A stretch of 64,000 nucleotides of DNA from Megachile rotundata (lineage: Eukaryota; Arthropoda; Insecta; Hymenoptera; Megachilidae), in NCBI RefSeq assembly GCF_050947335.1, contig NC_134989.1:4333501-4397500 (forward strand), written 5' to 3'. Below the pieces are notes generated by a model that saw only the letters and a list, made by a program, of their open reading frames with translations, searched no databases and was not told the origin of the DNA. Shown here piece after piece: positions 34,901 to 47,688 of the stretch (position 1 is its first letter; each line of letters opens with the position of its first letter). The position numbers and the translations under genes were made by a program.

Positions 34901-36783
34901 CAAAATCGTAAAGTACAAATATAGTAAAAAGTCTAAAATAATCTTTAAAGTAAATATTTTGAACTTGGTTATTCGTATATTCAGAAAATACTAATTTTTA
35001 TAGTTAACAAATTGTTGAGGGTATTAAACTGTATGATGGAAATTTAGGAAAAATGTAACCCAAAATCTAACCTAAAACTGACTCAAAACTAATTTACTGC
35101 CAGGTTAAACTAATCTTATCCAACCATTATAATTTTCACTCAATTATTGTCCAAATATTAATTAATGTAATTTTTCTGAAATGAAGAAATGTATAAGTAC
35201 AGCGTATATACGGTCTCCATTTCTCTCAAGCATCATATAATATATAATTATTTTTATGGAAGCATTAAATGTATTAAAACCTTCATAGAAAATTGTATCA
35301 GTGCTTCATTAAAACACTGATTGTATTAATATACCTTAATAGAAAATTTTCGTTGGTTTCCAAAAGGTTCAACTGTAGTTCGAAATAACACGTGGATTGA
35401 TGATTTTATTTGAAGGCGAGAGGAAAACTTTTTACATTTTTCTTGGCGAGTCTGCTAGATATTTGTTTTCTGTAACTTCAATAAAACTTTTAGATTGTGG
35501 GTAACTATCATTTGTTATCTGAATTGCTGGAGTTTTTGTAGATAAATCGAATCGCGTGTCAAATAGTTAAAGATTTATTAACTTTATTGTGAAATTGTGT
35601 ATCAAATTTCTAACGAAAACCTTTCTGATTAAAAATATTACTTGTACAAAATTGCAAAGCAGAATATTCTTTTGTTACGTTTTGTGAATGAAGCAATTTG
35701 TTTGTTGAAATTATTCCTTGTTTAGTTGATAACTATGCAACTATTTTTAACAAGATCATATTTAATTTATTCGAATTTTCAAAGTTTATGCTGTGATACC
35801 ACTTTATATTTCCGTACAAAGTTACCTTCTCTGTCATTTAAACTGCAAAATAAACTGGTTTATGGCTTATTATTTTAGGAATGGTTACATTGTGCCCTTA
35901 GGGAAACTACCCTCGAATGTACTCTTAGTCCGCCATCATCCTTTAAACATGGATTCTCCGCTCGTCCACGTTATTATATTACGTTCACTTATTTGAAGTA
36001 TCTTTATATTCTGTTTTATTAAGCCCTGAGATACCATAATTATGATTAAAACCATAATCTCGCTTAGAACATTAGTCACAATTTAATTTTAAGAATCATT
36101 CGATTCTCGTAGTTACTAAACCTTTGAGTTAATATATATTTGTTTACAAAAATAGAAATTCATAATAAAACCTATTAAATAAATTTATCGTTAAAAAATT
36201 AATAAGTCAATTTTTATTACATTTTATTACTTACATTTATTTCTAAAATTTATTAAAAATAAACATACAAAATTGTACATTTTTAACTCTGGAGTAATTA
36301 TCCTATTAGATTTAAACAATATAAATTTAAAATCTATGCATTTGTAGAGAAGGTACATGTATAATATAGTGAAGAGATATTCGTCGATTGTGGTGTACAA
36401 TGTCAATTGTTTAATATACAATTTATCGTATTTCATAAAGGATGATCTAACTAACTACAATGAATATACAACATACAATATAAATTTCTTTGGAGACAGT
36501 GCACAATTCACGACAATGTTATTAGTAGCTCGTAATCACTTCGGAAATTGAATGAAGCTGTGAACCAATATTCCTGTTGAAGTTAACGTCGAAACAGTAT
36601 TACGAGTAAAGTTCATAAATTGTCAGCTGGTGATTTGTTTTCACTCTAAATAACCGCCGCGTGTCACCGTAATTCGATACGTCGTGTCAATACAATCTTG
36701 TATTAATTACATCGATGTAAACACGTCTTTCCTCAATGCGACCTCGTTTATTTGCAATTTCATACCACTCTGCAATTGACAAA
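31913..36783. other. AT-rich unique DNA, GC-richer at 33430-33860, no gene seen
   Basis: The 33430-33860 patch is CpG-rich and open in three overlapping frames: minus 33427-33747, plus 33587-33859 and minus 33621-33890. These cannot all be real and none has a motif I recognise. It may be a regulatory island. The rest, including 34000-36780, is A/T-dominated without repeats of note. Confidence 0.45.
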
Positions 36784-36785
36784 TA

Positions 36786-37608
36786 CAGTATTGCCTCGAA
36801 ACAAGCAACAGTTTCGAGCCTCGAAATTAGCAAATTTTTATCCCCACTTCTTTAAATTGAAGTCCGCCGCCGAGTGAGAGATCCGAGAAGGAGTGAGAGG
36901 TCCGCGAAACCGAAGAAGTCATAAATTTTCACGGTCGACTGAACAGTATAGTAGAAAGAGGACAGAACATATATATTGTTTTCTCAGTCTGATGGATGGC
37001 GATTCTGTCGTATTATGAAAAGTATATTCTCCGAAATTATATTATATCAATATGCTTTTTTTTTTTAATCTAATGGTTGACAATGATCAATAATTTCAGG
37101 TACATTTTTACCTATAATTTTAATTACTTTATATAACAGAAATAAAAAAAAATTGGAGGAAAAATTATTTAAGTATAATAAATGTATTGTTTTCTCACTC
37201 TAACACATAGTGATTTTGGAGTATTACGAAAAATATATTTTTTGAAATTATAGTGCTGGTTTGTTTTTTTTTTTTTAATTTTAATGGCTAGTTAATAATT
37301 TTAATAAATCTATTTAACAATCAAACGAAACATTATTTAAGTGTAATGCAGTATATAAAATATACAATATAATAATACTATATGAATTATACATATACAA
37401 TACACAATAATAACACAACACATACATATGTAGCTGTATACTGATATTCACATAATTGTAAAAAAATAAGGTGAAGTGTGACAAGTTAGGAATTAGAGCG
37501 TGATCCATTCATTTGATTCTACATTGATTCGTAACAAGCAACGCGCTCGGGATCGGCCAGTTGCTAATTTCGAAGCTGGAAACTGTTGCTTGTTTCGAGG
37601 CAATACTG
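36786..37608. mobile_element. Tc1/mariner-type non-autonomous element with 48-bp TIRs
   Basis: The left TIR (36786-36833) begins CAGTATTGCCTCGAAACAAG. The right TIR (37561-37608) is its inverted copy, matching at 46 of 48 positions. TA flanks both ends (36784-36785 and 37609-37610). CAGT ends plus a TCGAAACAAGC word recall the MITE at 8987-9271 and pogo/Tigger-type termini. The 823-bp element has no transposase frame. Its middle contains an internal direct duplication (36974-37184 versus 37185-37360). Confidence 0.8.
36974..37360 (+). repeat. About 200-bp tandem duplication inside the TIR element
   Basis: Both copies start TATTGTTTTCTCASTCT (36974 and 37185), continue through a GAAATTATA block and a poly-T run followed by AATYWTAATGG, and end near ATTATTTAAGTRTAAT. 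Spacing is 211 bp and divergence is substantial. Confidence 0.75.
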
Positions 37609-37610
37609 TA

Positions 37611-40600
37611 CGTATTTCCTTAATGGTTTCTGGTCTGTTTGAATTTTCGGATTACGTTACTGTTGAATATTGCTTGTAAAACATATTTCAAGAAGAAAAT
37701 TGCACAGATTTTCTTTGGGGCAACGAAAATAATTTTTCAATTTTAATCCTTTATTGATTTCATATTTTCAACTACTTGTTTCGGTTTAATAATTTTTAGC
37801 AAAGTTTGGTTTTGCCTTAGTCAAATTTAAGAGTCGTTAAAAATGTATACTTGGTGGACATTTAGGATTTATTTTAGATCTAGATTTATCATTCAAAATT
37901 CTTATTGAGTTTAATTCTTTAGACTGCTAAGTTTACGATAATTCAACTTTCATTTTATAATATAACTTCAAAGACATCAAGCTATGATTTAAAACTTCTA
38001 TACTATTAATTTTAATATACAAAGAATGTAGTACAAGGACAATTTTTGTACGAAAGAAGAAGAAGAAGATGCTTATAATTTTGACTAATCAGCATAAAGA
38101 TCAAATTTCGAAACTTCAATCGTTTTGCTAACGATAAAACTAGGGAATCATGTCACGAAACAGTTTTGGAACCGAATCAAACCAGATTTCCGGTGCAAAA
38201 GCGCACATATTGGTCATTAACTGGCAAACTTAGTAAAATGTTTCCGGGATATCAAATGGGGATTTCGTGCAGATTTTTCACAAAGAAATTTCGTTTTCCT
38301 GCGTGGCTGAAAAGCCTGTTATCGACGTAAAGATTGCAGGTTAGGTTAGGTTCGAAGAGAAGACGTTAAAAAAGTGTAACGTTCACCACGGAAATCGATC
38401 GTTAAAGCATAGTGCTTGTAGCCTCTTAATTAAAAGCATGGTGGCCCGCGCTTTTACGGTATTGTGCAGCGATACACCTCGAGACTGCGTGTGCTCTCGT
38501 TGTTTTTGTTGTTCAAGCTTCAATAAAATGCCGTAATGAATTAATGGGAGATCCTGTCTTCGATCGATGGCTAAATTAATTATGTGCATGTTTCATTAGG
38601 GAACATTCTAATTTTTCATAAATATTAGGAAATTAAAAATATTTTCTGCAGGAAATTTATGAATGTGCCGATATTTTTCTCTAAATTTTTTGTAATTGTT
38701 TAATCCTCTAAGTAATGTTATATATTACTGAAATTGTATTTTGGCGAAGTTTTAATGAAGTTATTGAATCGATTTCCCAATAATGACAAGATGAAATTTT
38801 CTATCGGGGAAATTGATCGATCAATTACGTACGAGCGATAGTGTACAACGTATCGTGAAATTTCATCGATGGTTTCACGATAATATCTTAACTCGTATTT
38901 CAGTTAGCTATCTCACAGTTACATAATTTATTTCTGTGCGAGCTGTGTATATTCGCGTTGTGGATTAATAATTCAACGGCGTGACATATTTTACATTTTG
39001 CCGCAGAATTTATGCGATCCTTTTATTTACAAAAACAAACATTTCCCGCTGATTTACAATCGTTTTGTATAATTAGTGCGTAGTTGTATAATTAGTTTTA
39101 TAATTATAGGTTTTTGGAGAAGTTACTGTACTTCGATAACGTATATTTGTGTCTATTTTGAAATGTTTGCATGTAAGAATTATGCACTTCTTATTAGTAA
39201 TTCTTTTAATTGACATATTAAGAATTGGATTTTTGTTTAATTTCACTGTGAAATTAAACTGAAATATTGAATATGAATCATATTTATGAACTATATGTAT
39301 GTTTGTATACAACATGAAATATTACTTTTGATGAAATTCGCTAAGAAATGGAATTTATTTCAAACAGATTAAAAACTGATTAGCATAAGTTTTTCGGATC
39401 GATTTATTCTTTCTTTTTATTCTTCTATTTATTCTAACAGATTTCTTATTACATTATAATACTTGAAAATCTCTGAAGGGACTTCATGGTTAACAATTAT
39501 TTAATTCAACTTCATAGAATATTCATAGAGCTCAAAGGTAAATTTATGGAGAAATGTTCATAGAAAAAGTAAGAGGAATTTTATTTGTTTAAATAATACA
39601 GATTTTGCAAATAACTATTAATTGCCCTTTATAATTGTCATTATACATATTTATTCATTATATTTCGTTTGTCCCAGTAATTTATAGATAATATAATGGA
39701 ATTTGTCATTTGAGAATTCATAAAAATGTTTCAATAATTCATTGATGTAAAGATTCCTTTGAACTCGCATTTCCATCGTTAATTGCTTGTTAAACTCAGT
39801 TTTATGTAAGCGGAGAACTGTATAGGAATCAAATAATTACCTTAAACACACATTTTGTAGTTTTTCTCATTAACATCGGTTCAAACGATAAAGAATGTTT
39901 ATCGAGTTCGCTGAATTTGCCTCACAAAGGATGTCTGACCAAGTGCAGTGTCGTTCTACTGTCGACCACCGTTTGCTCATACATATTCCTCGCCGCTTTG
40001 TGTACCACTGCAGATTCTACTCATTTCAGTTACTTGAAACAAACTGTAAACGTAAAGTGGATCAAAGAGAAATATTCAGTTATAATTGAAGGTGTATAAA
40101 AGCGTAAACTAATCTACTAATTTGTAAACATTCGTATACCATTACAAATTAGAAGTGAATGCCAAATACTTCTTCTTCGTAGAAATCAAATGTGTAAATG
40201 TGCTGAATGAAAAATGAATAACAAATGAGTCTTTTGACTTTGAGCAATTGTAACGGAATGCACTTGACCATCAGAATATCAAATCAAAGCTCAGTTCAAG
40301 GTTTTTTTAATAATACTAGTTGCGATTAATATTAACAAGTCAATTACATGTTACGTATGAAAATTATTATGAAATTATGATCGACATGTTAGACAAAACA
40401 TATGTACAGATGTCAACCCACGAATTGATGCGTGAGGTCGATCCAAAATAAATTAAAATAAATAAATTACATTAAAAATTGTAAGTTCACTGCATTTTTA
40501 TTAGACTACTGAATTATCTATGGTACTTTAAACAATTGTCTTAAATACGATTTTTAAGAGTTTTCCTTTGCTTTATCGCAATTCAGCGAAAGCTAAAGAA

Positions 40601-42784
40601 ATGAGGGAAGTGTTACGACGATGAAATGACAGCGTGAAAAATGTAAGGTGACTCGAACCTCCAGTTGGAATTTATTCCGGGAAAGCTAGAGATATTTGAC
40701 GCAATATGATATTGGGTCACTAGAAATGGGGAGTAATACGAGGGTGGTACACAGCGAAAAACATTGACAGCGTAAACCGCAGAACCGAGCCAGTCGAGCC
40801 AACAGAGCGGCAGTTGAGTCATCTTGCAGCGGCGTATTCAGTGGAACCGTAGAAGAACCATTTGCCAAAACGTCAATCCGACTTTCCTGTTTGTTTCGCC
40901 GAAAGGAATTAGCTGTAATGACAATGGAATGGCATGCAAAGAAATAACTGAGGATGTACTGGGAATCCGTGGAAACCTCAGACGATTAATAGGCTGAACT
41001 TTGATTTGAGACACTATTTTTTAACTCTTCTTGCATAATTAAGTAATCGATAAATAAAGTTTGAGTGTTGCAATCTATTAGACGTCCAAAGGTCTGGTTC
41101 TTTAATCATTCTTCAAGTATTAATAATTTCATAATGAAGTTATAATTTAGTTAAGTATAGAAAAGTACAAGTTAGGTTAAATATTGTCATATCAAAAATT
41201 TTTCATAAATTAATTCATATTTTTACATGATTGTACGAAGCGAAATTTGGTAACAGAAAATACAGTTATATCAAAAAAGTGAATTGTCATTGGGCATTAT
41301 AGGTGGTCGATATTAACACACGACTGTTGTACGATTGTAACTGAAAATCGTGACGTGTTCGTATTTACGTACCTACCACATACTATACTGACATCACCAA
41401 TTTCAATCAAACTTTGTACAGTTAAGTACATCGAAAGTAATAATATTGAAGAACCATTTCCGACTCTCTATAATAAAATAGAAATTCACATTCAAAATTC
41501 CAACTTCAAACAGAATTTCTTCTCGCAGTTTCCAGTATTAAAACTGAATTGAAATAATTGCCTTAACAGTCGACAACTTGAAGTAGAAAGGAAGCTATTA
41601 CGCAGTCTTGATTACAATTTACTTCGTGTTTAATTACAATTCGCGAATCCATACTGCTCAAACGAATACTAGAACGCTGCACCGTGACTTCGTTATTCAA
41701 AGCGAAAAATTAACTGACAATGAAAATAGATGATGTCAGAGGTAACTATTGATAAACTTGATACGTTCATGAACCTGAGCTAATTTTCAGCTAGAAATGC
41801 TACTTGAAGCGGCATAGCCTGCAAACGGCAGTGAACTATAATTTTAATACTGTGCTTCATAGTGCGTTGGTACCAAACGGTTCGAGTGCTCTGCGTTTGC
41901 TTTTGGAAATGTAACATCGTTATTCTGGCATTTTTATTGTTTCACCATACTCAGGACTCTTTTTTTTCAAATTTTCAACTACGCTGATTCTCTGTCCCGT
42001 AATAGGTTCAGCTTTAAATTGAACGTCAAAGTGGATAACTCCGAGTACTCTTTTATAAGCTCGATTGAGATTTGAAATTTTGTTACCATTTGTTTTAAAG
42101 GTAATTGAACATTTTGTGCTGTTATTTGTTTACGAGTATGTGCAAATAGAATATCTTTGATAATTTTTCTTTAACAATACACTTCCAAAAATTATATTTT
42201 GAAACATGGGTGTGGTAAAATAATATTGATGCTTCATTTTAAAGCTTGAGATATTAAATGAATATATGTACTTAATATTTAATTCACGTATCAGTATTAT
42301 CAAAACATTCACATATTTTCGTTAGCTCATTTTAAACGAAAATAGGAGGTTGTCAATTTTATTTCATTAACTTGCACAAAGAAATGTTACCAACTGCATG
42401 TGAATAGAAAATAAATGGTGCAGAATCAAGTGAACGCAATGCGATTCTGTTAATTGCTTGAATTTATTGTTATGATACTTGCACGTTTAGGGAGGATATC
42501 TTTACGTCAGACTTGTTGCGTATATCTCGTACTGAATGGCTTTTAGACGTGCTGGAACTGTTCCAAATCCTATAGCTGCTAGTTAAATTCGGTAGAAGAT
42601 TTTAATGTTGCCACTCGTTATCATTTAAAGCCAACTCGTAAAATAAAACTCTGCCAACCAATTTATTTCGTGCAGTTAATTTAACGTTGACAGAATTATG
42701 CGTTCTACTTAAAAATTAACAATGAAATACTTTAACAATAGCGACATGAAATTTTATAGAACGATTAAATTGTTAGACACTTAA
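37611..42784. other. AT-rich unique DNA with small GC-richer patches, no gene seen
   Basis: Patches at about 38100-38560 and 40600-40980 approach balanced composition. Minus frames 40613-40822 and 40686-40868 overlap in different phases and are unrecognised. An AGGTTAGGTTAGGTT run (38338-38352) is a short insect-telomere-like match (TTAGG). GAAGAAGAAGAAGATG (38056-38071) is a minor microsatellite. Confidence 0.5.
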
Positions 42785-42786
42785 TA

Positions 42787-42826
42787 CACTGCGGTGCATA
42801 ACTATAGCATCATCTACTATTTTAGT
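42787..42826 (+). repeat. Left outer TIR of the Tc1-like element
   Basis: This starts CACTGCGGTGCATAACTATA and pairs with the inverted copy at 44362-44401. Differences are mostly T/C transitions. Confidence 0.9.
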
Positions 42827-42966
42827 TGTTTTGTAATTCAGAGTTAAAATACAAAAAATCAATTGATAGAGATGAAATGATATGGGTCGCAATAAATTTT
42901 ATATTAAGTCTCATTGAAGTTGCTCTTCTATTAGAAATGATATAATGGAAAATGTGATTTTGGCTT

Positions 42967-42987
42967 GTTGTGTAACTATAGCACCAA
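42967..42987 (+). repeat. Left inner direct repeat of the Tc1-like element
   Basis: GTTGTGTAACTATAGCACCA repeats the core of the outer TIR 180 bp away. In IR/DR elements the inner site is a second transposase-binding site; that role is inferred here. Confidence 0.8.
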
Positions 42988-43099
42988 TGTCATTAAATTA
43001 ATTTCTTTCCATCCAGTTCAACTACAAACTCACTGAAACTAAATAATTACATTCTTATTAAAATACAAATAAAAATTTGACAATACTCTTTGTTGAACA

Positions 43100-44163
43100 A
43101 TGCCACGTGGTAGATATTTGACCAAAGAGGTGAAAGGTAAAATTTTGACGTTTAAGGAGGATAAAATTAATGTTCGGGAAATTGCCCGTAGGCTAGGGCG
43201 CTTACATAAAGACGTTTTGATTTTCTTAAATAATTCTGTTAATTATGGCAATAATGAAAGGGATGGTCCAAAGAAAAAATTGAGTCCCCGTATCGAACGA
43301 GCAATTGTAAAAACAGCTAGTAACATCCAAAACAGCTGTAACCAAATTAAAAAGCAACTCAACTTAAATATTTCACGGTGGACAGTACGTCGAATTTTGA
43401 AATGTGATCCCAACATGGAGAAGCAGAAATTAAAATCTGCACTAAAACTTTTACCACGGCATAATGTTGCGAGGCTTGAATACACTCGAGCGAACATGCA
43501 TCGCGACTGGAAAAGCTAACCTTAGAGTTAACCTTAGATGTTAAAATCTTTTTACACCAATTTACTTAAACTTCTATCATTGATAATAAGGTTATATTTT
43601 CGGATGAAAAAAAGTTTAATCTTGATGGTCCGGACGACTATAATTTATATTGGCGAGATCTCCGAAAAGAACCACAATACTTTTCAAAAAGAAATTTTGG
43701 CGGACAAAGTGTTATGGTTTGGGGTGCCTTTTGCATTGATAACATATTCTAGTTGGCTTTTCCGTCGAAAAAGATAGGTTGTGGTGCATACACCACAATT
43801 TTATCAGACAATTTGTTACCTTTTATAAATGCACATGATGCAATTAATTGAACTTTCCAACAGGACAACCCTACTGTACATATCAGTTGGAAAACAGTAT
43901 TATAGTTGGAAAGAAACAAAGTTAATATTATTAAATGGCCAACATGTTCACCACACCAAAACCCAATGGAAAATATTTGGGCCATTATTGTCCGCAAAGT
44001 TTATGTCGAAAATCAACAGTATGAAAATATTTTAGAACCAAAAAACGCAATACTAAAAGCATGTAATGAAATTAGCCACCGAATTTTTCAGAAACTCATC
44101 GAGAGCATGCCAGATAGAATTTTTCAACTTATAACAAAACAAGGAGGCCTTACAAGTTATTAA
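43100..44163 (+). pseudogene. Broken Tc1-like DD34E transposase
   Basis: Tc1-type transposases bind the TIRs and cut and paste the element at TA sites. The 5' part (43100-43519, 139 codons) starts at an ATG giving MPRGRYLTKE, the usual N-terminus. It holds a first HTH (about residues 5-46, with REIARRLGR), a basic KKKLSPR linker (58-64) and a second HTH (about 62-104, with WTVRRIL). The catalytic part continues in another frame from about 43588. The first Asp is in FSDEKKF (43603-43605), the second in FQQDNP (43864-43866) and the Glu in NPMENIW (43969-43971), with 34 residues between the last two. The triad is intact, but the gene is dead. About 70 bp of unmatched sequence (about 43517-43587) shifts the frame, and TAG (43750), TGA (43849) and TAG (43903) interrupt the tail, which ends at TAA 44161-44163. 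Minus-strand frames here are shadows. Confidence 0.9.
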
Positions 44164-44200
44164 AATCATATTTGTGTGTACATATTTGACATTTATTCAC

Positions 44201-44221
44201 ATAGTGCTATAGTTATGCAAC
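44201..44221 (-). repeat. Right inner direct repeat of the Tc1-like element
   Basis: Read on the minus strand this is GTTGCATAACTATAGCACTA. It lies 180 bp from the right outer end, mirroring the left inner repeat. Confidence 0.8.
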
Positions 44222-44361
44222 GATGAAAAATCAATTTTCATGTTATATTTTCTTATATAATAGAATAATATCAACAAATTTTTACCGAAGTTCATTGTTC
44301 ACTATACCCTTAAATTTCATATGGATGTTTTTTATGTATTGTTATTCCAGAGTCAGAATCT

Positions 44362-44401
44362 ACTAAAAATATAGGTGGTGCTATAGTTCTGCACCGCAGT
44401 G
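44362..44401 (-). repeat. Right outer TIR of the Tc1-like element
   Basis: Read on the minus strand this begins CACTGCGGTGCAGAACTATA. TA follows at 44402-44403. Confidence 0.9.
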
Positions 44402-44539
44402 TAGTAGTGGGTCTACAGAGCAACAGCCTCTAGAAATTTTTTAATTAATTACATGGTTTGATTCTTTATAGTAATGTATACTTCGTAAATGATATGCGGA
44501 TCTCGGTGTAATGATCTGTATTTTCAAAGTTGATATTAT

Positions 44540-44960
44540 AATAGAAAAATTTGAAAATTTGGTATTTTTCTACATTTGGATATTTCTGTATAACCGAATT
44601 TCTGTATTTTCAAATTTTTAAAGTACTACATTTTATATTGTTGAATTCCTGTATTCCAAAATAGGAAATTTTATAATACCCAACTTTCTTAACTTTCAAA
44701 TATTCAGATTTGCAAGCTTATAAATTCCGAATCTTCTAAATAATCAAATTTCTGAAATCTTAAAATTCTACTTTCTCAAATTTCTATATAATTAAATTCC
44801 TATATCACCAGATCTCTGAATTCTCTACCACCTAAATAATGAAATTTAAAAATTCCAAAATTTCCAAGATCACCTAACATCTAAATATTCAATTTTCACA
44901 ATACTCAAATTCCTAAATCTCCAAATGTCCAAATTTCTCTATTTAATAATTTAAAAACTA
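44540..44960. repeat. Cryptic AAATTTC-type repeats
   Basis: Short C-containing words (AAATTTCTG, AAATTCC, CTCAAATTC) recur on the plus strand without fixed phase. Confidence 0.6.
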
Positions 44961-45829
44961 GAAAACAAAATATTCCCTATCTAAACTCTCAAAATTATTA
45001 ATCTGCAATTACAGATGAACATTTCTTGCATCGTTGAACATGCAATACATAGAATGAATTTATAAATTACCGTAATAAGTGTTCCAAATTTATTCTATTT
45101 CCTTAATTTTCGTCACAATAATTCATACATACCAACATCCAAATAACTTACATTGCTATTAAGACTAACTAGCTATACTTAAACCAAATTTATACCCCCA
45201 TAAATTGTAATACCAGTATCCTTTATACTTCCAATTAATATATTCTTCCACTTCATTGGTAGAAGTATGTAAAGCAGGTATTAAAAGATCTATCAAAGTT
45301 ACGGCACGTTAGAATTTCCAAGAAGCTCGTACAAATAAAGGATAATCGTTAAGCGAACACGGGGATGAAAGTTTACCTTGGTAGAAGGTTGTGAGGGCAG
45401 CAAGGGTGAAATTTGCGGCTACTTTGCTCTTCTTATTCTTAATCGGCCACCGCCCGGAAGTTCAGTTTCGTGGAGGCCCTTTTAGCGTTAGGCGTTCAAG
45501 CATAGAAACTGCTCACTTCGTCATAATTATTTCGTGCTTCTGAACTATCTGCATTTTAAATATCCCTTAAAAGCTTCTTGTAAAACGTGTTAATGCTTCC
45601 TTTGATCCTACAATGCTTTTTAACTTGTATCTTGTTAAAGTTAGACCTAACTACTTGTACTGTTTCTTGATCAGGGATGTAAAATGAGTTATCTTCCTTA
45701 AATTAGATGAAGCTTAATTAGATAAATTTCTTTTGGAAACTTGTAATTACCGATACGTTATTGATTTCCTGATGTGGAGACTTGGAAGTTTTTTCGTGAA
45801 CTTCAGAATATTTGAATTTATAATTTTTC
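44961..45829. other. AT-rich DNA with a small GC-richer patch, no gene seen
   Basis: A slightly GC-richer patch lies at 45350-45520. No recognisable frame or RNA. Confidence 0.45.
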
Positions 45830-46470
45830 TAATTTTTATATTTCTAAAATTTTATTTTTATATTTACAAATTTCTATACTTTCTTAAATTGAAATTTTTA
45901 TAAATTTTTATAACTCTATATTTCTATATTTCTATGTACACAAATTTATGTATTTCGATTTTTAGGAATTTCTATATTCCTGTTTACAAATTTCTGCATT
46001 TATATATTTCTATATTTCAATATTTTCTTGTTTTAAGTTACATAATTTTTAATTTTTAATTACATTAACACATTAACAATTTTCTATATTTCCAAATTTT
46101 CACAACTGTAAAATTATCAAATTACCCACTTTATTTCTATTAATTTCAGTTTTATAATTTTTATATTTTCAAGTTTATAAATGTAGAAATTTGATAATCT
46201 TAAAATCTATTAGTCCGGAATTTCTATGTCTGTGAGTTCATATGATTCCAAATTTAAAAATTCCTCAATCAACAGATTATTATCATAATATTATTAAATT
46301 ATCATATTATTAAATTACTAATTGTAAAATTGTCAAATTATTAAGTTACCAAACCACCAAATTACTTTCTTCCCAAACTTCCAAAATTAAATATTTCTAA
46401 ACACCAAATTTCACTGTTTCAAACTACAAAAATCCAAAAAATCAACAATGTGAAGTTTTTGCATTTAAAA
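45830..46470. repeat. Cryptic TTTCTATATTTC-type repeats
   Basis: The plus strand is a long run of AAATTTCTATA, TATTTCTAT and AATTACCAAA words, again C without G, with no strict period. Confidence 0.6.
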
Positions 46471-46529
46471 ATTTCTACACGCATATTTTTTTATTTCAAA
46501 AAAGTCCAATAATTTTCGAAATTATTATT

Positions 46530-47480
46530 CATGTGTTCCCCAATAGACACAAATTCCGCATCCGGCCCTACAGAATTTACGCCCAAAAATCGAGCTTCAC
46601 CAAACGTTCCCAAAAAGGAAAGAAGAAACAAACGTCGAGAAAGGAGAAAAATGAGCAATCAAACGTATCCTGGTCGCTATATTTATGCAAACGCGTCCAT
46701 TTGAATCGGCATCACGATGGAACCGTGCCATCGCATTAAATTCAAAACCGATTCGGATTCTAGCGCGCGAATCACCCTACAGGGACCTCGCTAGATTTAT
46801 TTGGAAATCGTGGATGAACTCCTACCGGTCCCATGTACCACCCGCGTCGTTTCGTCCAACTTTTCGTGCGTCTCTCTCTCCCTCCGAAAAAAAGACAACA
46901 GATGGCCACGTCGAGTTTCAGATGAAACAACAGAACCTTTTATAATGTATTCTATCCTCAGAATGTCGGACCACGTGTTGCTGCGAGAACGTAGAGAAGC
47001 GACAGCTGCGTTTATCGCGAATTTCAAGGCACCCAGGGGTTTGGTTTTCCAACTTCTTTCTTTACCGTCGTGGTGTTCGTCGTATGCTAAACCACACGAG
47101 AGGATCGAACCTGGCATTGGCACACAGAACGTCCTCGCCGGCACACCGGAAATTTGCAAATCTTATGAGCCGCTCTCTGGACGCCGCTAAAACTGTCTTT
47201 TGTTAAAAGGATACCGGAAGAAGGACCCACACCCCATGGGGCTACATTCAACGATGGAAAATGAAGACCGAGAGAAGTGGATCTGAACAAAGTGGTCGTT
47301 AAAATGCATGTTCAAAGGATCCACGGAAGTTGCGTCGTTTAACCGAGACGAAACGACAGTACGGTTTTGTACCGCGCCGGTTTAAGGAATGGAAAGAGGT
47401 GGAAGTTGAGTCGTTTACTTAGAACGAAATGCACCTTAGCGGTTTTTTCTTTACTGCCCCCTTTCGAACTGTATGACTGG
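46530..47480. other. GC-rich island without a supported gene
   Basis: This is the longest GC-richer block in the centre of the window. It is open in several overlapping frames: plus 46685-46945, plus 46801-47190 (129 codons, non-ATG start), minus 46797-47159 (120 codons) and minus 47087-47290. Mutual overlap on both strands is the signature of composition rather than selection, and none of the translations has a motif I recognise. An exon or promoter cannot be excluded. A species-to-species alignment would decide it. Confidence 0.4.
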
Positions 47481-47688
47481 AAATGAGGTTCATTGAAAAT
47501 CTATGGGACCGTTTAATTGATTACCGAAAAATGCTATTTTATACTGTTTGCTGTTATTTTATAGTTGTAGGAAATACGCTGTCACTTTGGGTACGTCTAC
47601 ATTATGCTAGTAATTGATATTTAATAACCTTGCCAGTCGGTACTCGAATTTTTATATTTCTCCCTTTGCCTATACCGAGTCTAAGTTG

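Larger units (their letters stand above)
42787..44401 (+). mobile_element. Tc1-like DNA transposon, complete but inactive, IR/DR type
   Basis: The element is 1615 bp and flanked by TA on both sides (42785-42786 and 44402-44403). The outer TIRs begin CACTGCGGTGCA and continue AACTATAGCAYCAYCTA for about 40 bp with a few mismatches. A second, inner copy of the AACTATAGCAC motif lies 180 bp inward on each side (about 42967-42987 and 44201-44221), giving the paired IR/DR layout known from Tc1-like elements such as Sleeping Beauty and Bari. The central gene encodes a DD34E transposase but carries a frame break and three stops. Length, TA duplication and domain order all fit the Tc1 group. Confidence 0.92.

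Noticed and set aside
38338..38352. TTAGG telomere-like run
   Set aside because: Fewer than three units, too short to indicate a telomere or an interstitial telomeric array.
43538..44035. Plus frames 43538-43777 and 43829-44035
   Set aside because: Wrong-phase shadows of the transposase; the catalytic motifs lie in the adjacent frame.
46685..47290. Frames of 67-129 codons on both strands
   Set aside because: Same pattern of overlapping phases, with no recognisable product or splice structure.
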